Assembly: GCF_011074885.1 (NCBI RefSeq)
Contig: NC_054690.1
Coordinates: forward strand, 1,989,001-2,053,000
Direction of reading: 5' to 3'
From: Brettanomyces bruxellensis
Taxonomy: Eukaryota; Ascomycota; Pichiomycetes; Pichiales; Pichiaceae
DNA: 64,000 bases
The stretch's first letter is position 1. Every line of letters begins with the position of its first letter. Below the pieces are notes generated by a model, which searched no databases, was not told the origin of the DNA, and saw only the letters and a program-made list of their open reading frames with translations. A program made the translations under genes and the position numbers. Shown here piece after piece: positions 41,470-50,737 of this stretch.

Positions 41470-42174
41470 TTAACACATATTTGCTTTATCCGACAGTTTG
41501 CTTACCGATTTCCCGCTGCTTATCCGAAATCTCCATAATATGGGCCCGGAATAGAAATTCCACCATTTCAGGAGACTTTCGCCGCCAAAATCGCCCACCT
41601 GATCCATTAATTGCCTCGTTTGGCATGGATGAATGAAGTAATAAACTCCGAAATTGTCGTAATCAGTGATTTCTATCGATGGGCCACCACCATAAGTACG
41701 TTCACCTCCCTTAATTGTCATATCGGGCGTACTTTCATCTTCAATAAGCTCATCAATATCATCCGAAACGAGATCTCTCTGTTTATTGTCAGCATTCAGC
41801 GCATTCGGATTTTTCCCACTATATGGGACCCTAAGGCCACATTCTGCGGAATCAGTACCCACTACCAATTCAAGAATATGACGCTCAAAGCTGAGCTTTC
41901 TTTCCTCAGCCAATTTTTCCTGCCTATAAATATATATTCTGAAAAATATCGTAGGAGCCTCGTAGGACTCACTAAAAGTGATCAATATTTCAAGATCCAA
42001 GTCAATTGGCCCAATAACGGAATCTGAAACTTGAAATAATCTTGTTCTTACCTTAAGAGAGTCGGATTGTGTGGCTATCATGCCTTTAACAAGCTCAATA
42101 TTCTCACAGTACGATTGGGCGCTTATATACTCCTTAAGCGCCAAAATACTTGTGTTGAACTCATTTCTGTTCAT
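41470..42174 (-). CDS. ATG10: Atg10, E2-like enzyme for Atg12
   Basis: Known role: carries Atg12 as a thioester and transfers it to Atg5 in autophagosome formation. From the ATG at 42174 it has 234 residues. The catalytic signature YYFIHPCQT puts the active-site Cys at 184, preceded by an E2-like fold with beta strands (about 40-80, LEILITFSESYEAPTIFFRIY). It is followed by SLLKWWNFYSGPILWRFRI, matching the C-terminal segment of Atg10 proteins. It is longer than S. cerevisiae Atg10 (167) because of an acidic loop (about 120-160). Atg3 shares the HPC motif but is larger and has a different C-terminus. Confidence 0.85.
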   Translation of the reverse strand: MNRNEFNTSILALKEYISAQSYCENIELVKGMIATQSDSLKVRTRLFQVSDSVIGPIDLDLEILITFSESYEAPTIFFRIYIYRQEKLAEERKLSFERHILELVVGTDSAECGLRVPYSGKNPNALNADNKQRDLVSDDIDELIEDESTPDMTIKGGERTYGGGPSIEITDYDNFGVYYFIHPCQTRQLMDQVGDFGGESLLKWWNFYSGPILWRFRISSGKSVSKLSDKANMC

Positions 42175-42639
42175 CAAAAAAAACTTTTGTCCACTTGTAA
42201 GTTAGAACAAGTGCCAAGAACTCCTCATATTGCAGATATCTATCCATTAAATACTGCCTGTGTAGAATTGACTTACTGCCCTCACCGTAATAAGACGGCA
42301 GTGCAGGGGAAAATATATGGGTGCAAGGATGCAAAAGTTTCCTAGCCGGGATGAGTTAGCAAAGGATTAGGTGAAATATGAAGAAGCATAGAAGAGGCAT
42401 AGAGTAAGCATAAAATGAGAAACATAGAATCAAATGCAAAATGAGAAGCATATAATAAAACACAAAATGAGAAGGATAGCGTAAAACACAAAATAAGAAG
42501 TATGGTATCAAACATTTAGCGGGAAACATAGAAATAGAATAAATATCAACTAGATAACCAAGTGAACAGAAAATAATTTAAGTCGACTACACTTCATCAA
42601 TACTGACAAATAAATATGACATTAGATCTGTAAATAGAA
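42175..42639. other. Spacer: ATG10 promoter and SDH2 3' flank, with a 26 bp repeat
   Basis: This 465 bp spacer lies between two same-strand genes. The ATG10-proximal half is unremarkable. The SDH2-proximal half contains the minisatellite listed separately. No gene is seen. Confidence 0.55.
42404..42510. repeat. 26 bp tandem repeat downstream of SDH2
   Basis: AAAATGAGAA (the last copy AAAATAAGAA) starts at 42412, 42438, 42464 and 42490, an exact 26 bp spacing over four units with diverged spacers (ACATAGAATCAAATGC and variants). It lies 140-230 bp past the SDH2 stop codon. Confidence 0.85.
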
Positions 42640-43437
42640 CTATTCGGTAGCCATGGCCTTCTTGATCGCAGCAATGGCTCTTCCGGGATTCAAACCTTTT
42701 GGACACGTCCTTGCACAATTCATAATTGTATGGCATCTGTATAAAGACATGGAATTCTGAAGCATCTGGCGTCTTTTTTCAGTCGCACCATCTCGAGAAT
42801 CAACCATCCACCTATATGCTTGCATTAACACAGCAGGGCCAAGATACTCCTGCTGATTCCACCAATAGGAAGGGCAGGAAGTGGAGCAACAGGCACAGAG
42901 AATGCACTCGTACAAGCCATCCAATTTCTTTCTATCTTCAATGCTTTGAATATTCTCCTTTTCAGGAGGAGGCTTTGAGGTTTGCAAATACGGCTGGATG
43001 GACTTATACTGCTGGTAGAAAAGTGTCAAATCCGGTACCAAGTCCTTCTCCACATACATGTGCGGAAGTGGATAGATGTCCACATCCTTACCATCGCTCT
43101 TGTTGATCTTTGTGATGCATGCAAGTGTATTTCTGCCATTTATATTCATCGCACACGATCCACAGATACCCTCTCTGCACGATCTCCTAAAAGTAAGCGT
43201 CGAATCAACCTCATTTTTGACTTTAAGAAGCACATCAAGCATCATTGGACCTGTTGTATTCATATCTAGCGTGTACGACTCCATGTGTGGCTTTTTTTCT
43301 GGGAAATCCGGATTCCAACGATAGATTTTGAATGTTTTTGGGTTTGGCTTTTCTGAAACCCTTCCAACCAACGAGGAAATCGACCTCATCAACTTTGACA
43401 CCGTCACTGCCTTTTTAAGTTGTGTGTGCACGAACAT
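42640..43437 (-). CDS. SDH2: Succinate dehydrogenase iron-sulfur subunit
   Basis: Known role: the Fe-S subunit of complex II in the mitochondrial inner membrane, passing electrons from FAD-Sdh1 to ubiquinone. The 265 residues match S. cerevisiae Sdh2 (266). Residues 1-25 are basic and lack acidic residues, a mitochondrial presequence. The 2Fe-2S ligands are Cys87, 92, 95 and 107. The 4Fe-4S and 3Fe-4S clusters use [12 protein letters not shown] (178-189) and [14 protein letters not shown] (235-248). All expected cysteines are present. A CCAAT box lies 214 bp upstream, and a 9 bp repeat lies in between. Confidence 0.97.
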   Translation of the reverse strand: MFVHTQLKKAVTVSKLMRSISSLVGRVSEKPNPKTFKIYRWNPDFPEKKPHMESYTLDMNTTGPMMLDVLLKVKNEVDSTLTFRRSCREGICGSCAMNINGRNTLACITKINKSDGKDVDIYPLPHMYVEKDLVPDLTLFYQQYKSIQPYLQTSKPPPEKENIQSIEDRKKLDGLYECILCACCSTSCPSYWWNQQEYLGPAVLMQAYRWMVDSRDGATEKRRQMLQNSMSLYRCHTIMNCARTCPKGLNPGRAIAAIKKAMATE

Positions 43438-43524
43438 CTTTTTGGTATAATGTGTAATCAGATGTAATCTTTGGGTTCCAGCCTCAAAGGAAAGTGTTAT
43501 TTATATGTATAATAAGTTTGGACA

Positions 43525-43655
43525 ATCTGAATAGGTTGAATAAGTTGACTGAGTGGATTAAGTTGACTGAAACTAAGTTGACTAAGTTGACTAAGTTCAA
43601 GTTGCAAATGCTTTCTGATTAGTGAAGATGCTATTATACTAAAAGCAACAATTGG
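43525..43655. promoter_or_regulatory. SDH2 promoter: AAGTTGACT repeats and a CCAAT box
   Basis: AAGTTGACT or AAGTTGACTA recurs about five times between 43530 and 43592, partly in exact 9-10 bp register, 95-155 bp before the SDH2 ATG. ATTGG at 43651-43655 is CCAAT on the SDH2 strand, the core of the Hap2/3/4/5 site that activates respiratory genes in S. cerevisiae, including SDH2. Confidence 0.55.
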
Positions 43656-44047
43656 CTTCCTGCTGACTCGCTGTATTATGAGGAAACGAATTTCAGAAAC
43701 AAATTGTGCTTTTTCAACTGAAGGGAAAACAAAGCAGGCCAAACGAGTCTCAAATGTTTGTGGGGCAACGAAAAATTAACATGCAAAGACAATTCGTCTT
43801 ACATCTATGTATATATACTGTGGAGGAGAAATTAAAATTAAAAATCAGCTTTTACCCCGTATTTCAGAAAATGGAAAATAACCAGGAATCAGATAGACTG
43901 TACACAATAACTAAAAAAAAAATACTACCTTTCAAAAATCCTCCCGCCCTGTCAGCCACTACGAAGCTGATAAATCCTAATAGGCGATCTGAAAAAAAAT
44001 GCTTGGCCTAACATTGCCCGATAGTCGACCCCATATTCTGAGAAGTC

Positions 44048-44088
44048 CGTAGTACCGAGGCGGCTTCCCGGTAGACTACGATTTTTTT
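44048..44088 (+). other. GC-rich hairpin followed by T7
   Basis: CGTAGT-ACCG (44048-44057) pairs with CGGT-AG-ACTACG (44069-44080), giving 10 bp with a two-base bulge and two more possible G-C pairs closing a CGGCTT loop. Seven T follow at 44082-44088. The layout resembles the 3' end of a structured RNA polymerase III transcript, but no A or B box was found upstream. Confidence 0.5.
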
Positions 44089-44716
44089 CCTTTTAAGCTG
44101 TATCTCGTGATTCATCGGAGGCTACTTCGGAGGAGCGCACAAAAAAATTATGGTGACCCCAGAAAAAGCGATTCCTTGAGCAGATTCGAAATTTTAGTCA
44201 TCACGGAAATTAACACTAGACTTCCGCTACTGTCGTCAGACTAGATTCTCGGCTTTATTCAGTAAGCTGACGGCTAAGGGCACATACATTCATCCGTGTC
44301 AAGCATTAACATTCTACTATTATGTGTGTAACTGGTAATTAATTATCTAGATTACAGATCCGATGTGTCTCGAATCTGCTTAATGCTGAAGTTTTCTTGG
44401 ATCCCCGGGCTTTCTTGTTTAATATCCAATCCGGATTTTTGATTTTTTTTGTCCTTTTACAATTTGAGCTCCGAGAAAAACAACGGGGCCTAAACGGAGA
44501 AGAGGAAGAAAAAGTGTTCGGTGTACGGTTGAGGGCAGAAAATATATGTACAGTGTACGGATGTGCGAAGCATTTTGCAAAAGTCCAAGTTGATCGACGC
44601 GACTACGAGCTAAGCTGGAGCGTCATAACAAAAGCGAGCAAGGAAAAAATAATAATCCAAAAGAACTAGTTTATAAAGCGGGAAAGATTACGGAAAAAAC
44701 GCGAGAAGACAATTTG

Positions 44717-44855
44717 GGAAAAATGAGAACGAGAATGAGAACGAGAAGGAAAATGAGAAGGAAAATGAGAAGGAAAACGAAAACGAAAAGGAAAAGCAAA
44801 AGGAAAAGGAAAACGAAAACAAGAAGAACAAGAACGAGAAGGAGAACCTAGCGAA
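44717..44855 (+). repeat. Purine-only tract of GAGAAN/GAAAAN units
   Basis: About 135 bp is made of six-base units such as GAGAAC, GAGAAT, GAGAAG and GAAAAC, almost free of pyrimidines except at every sixth base. It is a candidate for triplex or unusual DNA structure. Confidence 0.85.
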
Positions 44856-46268
44856 GCTAAAAATACGAAGGGCTGAAAGTTTAAATTCAAGCTTAAAAAA
44901 CCTTTGTCTGGGTAAGATAGTAAATATCAATTGTCTTCAATTTAGTTCGGATTTTGAAAGTCAGAACAAGTAAAATATTCTCTTCCTTCGTATTCCGCAG
45001 ATTCATTGCTACTGAATTTGTTGTTCCGTTTCCTCGTTCTATACGCACACTCTCTTCCTGCATAAATAATAGCCGCCAGCTTTTGGGACGGTACTATTTC
45101 GCTCATAAAATATGCATTGTATTGAAGAAGAAAAAGTCAGACAATGAATTGACGAACAGGAAAGTAACCCAAATATTCTAAAGGGTTCAAAAATACATTG
45201 GGTAGGAGTCCGACAATCCTGGTTTATCAGTACCAAACAAAAATTAAACACGTCCCTTCTCTCTTGTTAGCATATGATGACGCACCAGTATATGCAGAAA
45301 TTTTGGCCCTGTAAGCACGCACCCAAAATCAACTTGGTGATTGATTCAATTTCATTGCATGTGCCGCGTGTAATAACAGAAATGTTACCCAGCTGATTCG
45401 CATTTTGCTACTGTTCGCAAGAAAATTTGCTTATTTGCACAGCCGTTTGAACAAGGCTTGCTTTATATTTTGAATACCAGAAAGATCACAATAGGACGGT
45501 GTACTTTAAAAAACAAAGCGGTTCACGCATACTTAATACAATCGTTTTGAGTTGATGCAAAGCAAAGCGAGAATTGCACCTGCATATACAAAGCACTATT
45601 TTTTAGAGGTACTGCGTGAAAGCGGTGTTGCTTCATGCACAGGGGCAAACGAGTTGTAACGTACATTAAATAAAGGGTTGTTTACGAATAAAGAATTGCG
45701 TTTAAACCAGGAACCGTGAACAATGCAGAGAAATAAAAGAAACGCCAAAGACCTGAACGTATTTCCGGCCTCGTAAAGCTAAATTAGGCATGGCTGGTGA
45801 CATAAATGGTCGTTTAGAAGTGCAACGGTCAGTTACAGATAAGTTTATTTTGCGTTAAAATTACGTTAACTTCTCGCTAACTACTTGTTAACTTCCTGCT
45901 TGCTTTCTATTGTTCAGACGTACTTGACCTTACCAACATTGCCCGACATTGTTCATCTACAATTCTAGTACTTGCATTGTTTGATTCATTTTTTTTATTT
46001 CGTACCCGGTGGTCGCAACCGCTTGCAACACGGGGGACGTGTATCAATAAACCGAAATCTAAAGCCAAAGTAGACAGTGAGAACATTATGAAATACAAAG
46101 AGACGACGCGATAATAAAGTGAAAAGCAACCAATAATAGAACATGATAAAGGCAATGTAACGTAACAAATATAAGCATGATGGCATTAACAGCTCCGGAA
46201 AAGGAAGTTGCGCCTAGCAAAGAGAGCAGCTCGGAATTTGGAAGCGTAAGTAAAAGAGAAGAACAACA

Positions 46269-47432
46269 CTAGCAAGCTGCGGATGCCAATCTTTGCGTTG
46301 CAGCTTGACCAATAAGGTTGTTTCCCCTGTATGAGAGACCCATGCAACGGTCTCCGGCGGGTAAAACAGGAATTTTCATGTTGGTCAGAGTCGCAGAAGA
46401 CGAAACTATCGAAATTGCGTCGTCTTCTTCGTCGCTCGAGTCGACTTCCTTGCTGTGGACCTCATAGCCCACGCTAGAGTCCGAGAACGATGCCTCAGAG
46501 TGCGATTCGACACGCACAAGCTCGGTTGTGCTGTCAGAATCATCTGTTCCTGAGCCATCGTCGTATTCCAAGTCATAATCACCATCACTGTAGTTTTCCA
46601 ACTCCTCATCCTCGTCGCAGTCGGAATCCGACGCGTCGGACGACTCGCTGTCGCCGTCTGAGTCACTGTAGTATGTGTAACTCTCGCGGTTGGTGTCCTG
46701 ATGCGTTGCAGAGCCGTGCAAAGGGCTGTCTGCCTCATTGAGCTCTTCTTGCTCATTTTTGCATCCATCACGCGATTTATTTCCACCCGGACCACTCCAG
46801 CGGCCTTCCCGGTCCACTGCCGACACTTTGCCATCAGCCTCACCGCCAGAAATCCTGTGCGGTGTGTATGAAACGCGCCCATAGCTCCTCCGATCCCCAT
46901 CAGAGCTATTCATGTTATGCTGCCTCTCAAACCGGCCGGCACGTGACTTCGCACCCACTTCCGGCCGCCGTGTGACCCGCCTGTCCGTCCTGTACCGATG
47001 CAGCTGGCTTTTGCCCTGCCTTCCGGCGTAGAACCGTGCGCTTTGGGCCTTTTCCCGGGCCCCATGTTCGTTTTTGTGGCTAATTTCATCGCTGTCGCTT
47101 TCACTGTCATCATCGCTGTCATCATCGCTGAAAGCGTCGCAGTAATCGTCGTAATCGTCCTCATAGCACTCCTCATCACGTGCCCTGGCTTTATCGGGCT
47201 TCTCGGGCATCACAGCGATCGATTCAAACGAAACTGTACGGCCAAGTCTGCCGGCCAATTTGTTCTTGGTATTTATTTCTTCAATTAGGCTATCCAACAT
47301 GTTCGCCTGGCACACCAACCGGTGTAAATTCACATCGTTCTGCACCGCCTCCCTCGTAAGTCTCGATTTCACTCGCGATGCGAGCACATATGCCCCTGAT
47401 ATGCTGCCTGATCCCGTTTGACTGAGAATCAT
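46269..47432 (-). CDS. Acidic Ser/Asp-rich protein with a short conserved-looking N-terminus
   Basis: Function unknown. The 387-residue protein starts at the ATG at 47432. Residues 10-55 (SGAYVLASRVKSRLTREAVQ, then VNLHRLVCQANMLDSLIEEI) look like a folded helical pair and resemble, from memory and uncertainly, the N-terminal motif of the small fungal family that includes Ecm13. The rest is low complexity: an acidic DDDSDDDSESDSD block (about 95-115), an Arg-rich middle (about 130-190), a second acidic Ser/Asp block (about 250-345), then a less acidic tail. Expression and location cannot be read. Codon choice is ordinary for the window and the frame is intact, so it is probably a real gene. 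Confidence 0.7.
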   Translation of the reverse strand: MILSQTGSGSISGAYVLASRVKSRLTREAVQNDVNLHRLVCQANMLDSLIEEINTKNKLAGRLGRTVSFESIAVMPEKPDKARARDEECYEDDYDDYCDAFSDDDSDDDSESDSDEISHKNEHGAREKAQSARFYAGRQGKSQLHRYRTDRRVTRRPEVGAKSRAGRFERQHNMNSSDGDRRSYGRVSYTPHRISGGEADGKVSAVDREGRWSGPGGNKSRDGCKNEQEELNEADSPLHGSATHQDTNRESYTYYSDSDGDSESSDASDSDCDEDEELENYSDGDYDLEYDDGSGTDDSDSTTELVRVESHSEASFSDSSVGYEVHSKEVDSSDEEDDAISIVSSSATLTNMKIPVLPAGDRCMGLSYRGNNLIGQAATQRLASAAC

Positions 47433-50400
47433 GCTTGTGCTTAATTGGTAGTAGCTGCAAGATCTTGTTTCTGGTGTAAAGATGTGCTGCAGATGCTCCC
47501 GCTAATTTTTTGCAAAATTTGCAAAGCGTATAACTTTTTTCTCGTGTTGCGATATAGCGTAGTGTGTGTGTTTGTTTTGGTTATCTGTAAACAAATGGTC
47601 TCTTAGGAAGTACCGAACGGTTGACAGGATGCATCGTAAGCGATGACAGGTGTGCGATTCGGTATTTGTAACATATATATATATATATACAATTCGCATG
47701 GGCTTGTATTGATTTCTGAAAACTCATTACTCACACCCGAGATCCGAGACCACGCAACGGAAATTAAAATTATTTGTACCGCGCGCGAGGCCGAGAAAAA
47801 ACCGTTACGCACTAACCGGCAAGTTGGATGGAATTTTTTTTCTTAATTTAAAATTTTGATCCAGAAAATAATGCAATAAAATTGCAATTTCGTAATTTGC
47901 ATTACGCAACCAGATTATATCCGAAAGAGGCGGCATGCCTGTTAAAGCAGGATTTCTCACCTGGGGCGGCTGTAATAGTTAACGTTTTTTTTTTAATTTC
48001 TTTTTTTCCTGAGCGCAATATGTCAGCTCCCACGGATAGGCAGGTGCTTATCTCCGCAATTCATTATTAATACACTCGGTTTCCTTTTCTACATTTGCTA
48101 CATGGTCACATTACACCCAAGCTTAAAACAAGATCCGAATGTGCCGCCGATATCTGCTAGATTTTACAAGATGTCGGACGACAGATGGTAGATTGTTGAG
48201 GACGGAGATTTGAAGTGGGATCTGGCATCTTCTGTGGCATATATCTTGGCTCGAGGGAGGCATCCCGCGCGGGACTGTAAAAAAATATTGCGGGCTTCGC
48301 GTGCTTGGTGCGTTATCCGGCAAGGGCTGAAATGGAGCGAAGAAGTGAAGAAGTGAAGAGGGGATGAAAAAGTGGGAGGAATAAGGTGGGATGGCATGGG
48401 TGAGGAAGTGAATTGAAACAGTGGTTATTTGAGAAAGTGGTGGTTGGTATGTAGTATGATGGACTGTAGAGATAAAGGGGAAGCTGCTTTCATTTGGGAA
48501 AATTCGGAAGGGTGTGTGCTGTCTGTCATTCTACATCCAAACATGAGACTTGGTTGCGAACATATTCTAATTAGGTATTTTGTGTAATTCCGGAATTGGA
48601 GGGACTAGTGAATGTAGATTACGATTGAATGCACTCTAGTGCTTCTCGCTGGGATCAGCCATGGACCGCTTTAAACCATAATTGGTATTGTCAGGTTTGC
48701 TGGAATTATTCACAAGAATAGAGCATTGCTGAATATGCATTGTAAGGATTGCTTTTCAAAAATGTACTTATCAAATGAGATATAAACATGGTACATAGTG
48801 CGTAAATTCAGCTTTTTAGTCATACTTGGTACAGGGCAGTTGCTATGTTCATATAAGCATAAAGTCTATCGTTCATCGATGCATTGAACTTGATCGTTGA
48901 GAAATAATAATTAAATAAAATATGCTTTATTGTAATTGTGCTCCCGAATTATGGATGCGTTCAGCAGTATAAGGTTTCAATTTCAGTATTTGGGGTAAGC
49001 ATAGTTTAGGGACAGGTTTTTGCTTGGTTGCAACAATTAGCACGCAGAGTGCAGATATTCAGTTTACACTGGTGATGTGCGAGTTAAAGTTTAATATTGT
49101 ACTTCCAACTTGAAGCTTCAAAGAGCGCAAGTTTAATGAATGAGAGATTTAAAGACTACAGGTTTTGTTGTTGTTATTTCACAATTTTGCAGGCATGATG
49201 GTGAACTTTATTTGTGGATTATAGAAGTTGCTTATGTGTCCCGAATGAGCATTTCTTTGAATATATAAATTGCGTTTTAATTATGATTGACATGGAGGAG
49301 ATTATTCAGCACTGAGCGCATACTTGAGTTTGCGATATTGGGCCTATAATCAGTGAGGAGTTTATTATCTGCATTATAAGCACGTTTGATATTGAACATA
49401 CACAACTTTAAAAAGATACACATGGAAAGCCAGTATTGAATACTTTTCTTATACAGGAACAAATCTGCACAACTTCATGCATGCCTTATCACTCGCTATA
49501 CTAGGGAACCTTTTATTGAACGCAAATATATGATCAGCAGCAAGAATTTCCACTAAAGTTCAACATTACTTCTGAATAGAAAGCATTTTGAGTATCCAAT
49601 TGCACATATGATTAACAGTTGTAAGCAGATTATTAACATAGACAAGCCTCGCATTAAATTTTTGAACGCAGGACTGTATTCATTGATAAACGGCATTGGA
49701 TATCAAAATTCACTTGATAACTTCTTATTACTCAAATTCACTAATGTTGATAGCCATACTTAATTTCATTATTAAATGGATTGAGTACAAGCATAGATAA
49801 GTCTTTTAGCTGACACCAACTTGTACATAAGTGAGCCTAAGATTAAATAGCAACTATATACAAATGAACATTCTGTACATCTTGGATAAATATTACTGGA
49901 TACCCGTAAATAGACTTCATGTTGAATAGCACTCATAAACAAACCTGCTATTGAAGACTAAGTCTTAGTTGTGAACAAGTCTTGATTCATTGTTCAACTT
50001 TGCGCGAGCATAATGAACTTCATATTGAAAATGCTCATGAAAGGAAGTTTATTTATTCACGAATGAGCGTCAATTAAATGAGCATTAATAAATCAATTGA
50101 ATGAGCGTGAACAGATCAATTGAATACTCAAGCTTCAGACTGAGGACACTTAAATAAACTTTATTGAATATTCATAAATGGGTTGTATCGATACTCTCGA
50201 ATAGGCATCAATTGATACTCTGCATAAATCATTCATTAAATACACATAGGCATCTTAAATACCTTAGCAAAGACTTAACTCTATCTGGAGTAGCTTCACA
50301 TTTAATACCCAAGTCTACGCATAAGCAGCTGATACATTAATAAATGTTTTAATGAAAGCATCAATTGAATACTAAGCTCCAATAAATTAGGTTTACTAAA

Positions 50401-50737
50401 CAACTTTTCATATAAGCGGCGGATACAAACATAAATTACAATAAAAGCAATGAAGACTAAGCTCCAATATATTAACTTCACTAAACAACTGCAAACCCTT
50501 CATAAATTACAATAAAAGTAATTAGAGATTCAAGCTCCCGTACATTAACTTCACTAAACAACTACAGGAACCTCCATAATTTAGCTTTCAATAAAAGCAA
50601 TGAAGACTAAGCTCCAATATACTAACTTCACTAAACAACTGCAAACACCTTCATAATTAGCTTTCGATAAAGGCAATGAAGACCAAGTTCCCCACATTAA
50701 CTTCACTAAACAACTCTACAGATACGTTCATAAATAA
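47433..50737. other. 3.3 kb stretch without a recognisable gene
   Basis: It holds the upstream region of the acidic protein gene and, at the far end, the 3' flank of POL3. A TA microsatellite lies at 47673-47689. From about 48900 on, the DNA is AT-rich with recurring words (CAATTGAAT, GAATGAGCGT, ATTCATAAAT, CATAAGC), passing into the tidy 75 bp array beside POL3. The frames present are at most about 80 codons and compositionally trivial. No tRNA or other RNA was recognised. Confidence 0.5.
50436..50735. repeat. 75 bp tandem repeat downstream of POL3
   Basis: AACTTCACTAAACAACT occurs at 50474, 50547, 50624 and 50699 (spacing 73, 77 and 75 bp). Each is preceded by a related AATAAAAGCAATGAAGACTAAGCTCC-like block of which the second is the most changed. 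A fifth, more diverged copy lies near 50390. The array runs to within a few bases of the POL3 stop codon, so it must form the 3' UTR. Confidence 0.88.

Larger units (their letters stand above)
43438..46268. other. 2.8 kb stretch without a recognisable gene, upstream of SDH2
   Basis: The first 300 bp is the SDH2 promoter. Beyond it are only short frames; the longest (43706-44011 and 44397-44669, plus strand) encode no known domain. Notable items are the hairpin followed by T7 (44048-44088), a 135 bp purine tract (44717-44855) and scattered A/T runs. The purine tract lies in a longer ATG-less frame rich in Asn/Glu/Lys (about 44675-44970), which could be the remnant of a decayed low-complexity gene; this is weak. 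Confidence 0.5.

Noticed and set aside
44397..44669. 90-codon plus-strand frame
   Set aside because: There is no recognisable domain, it is isolated in AT-rich DNA, and the codon use is random.
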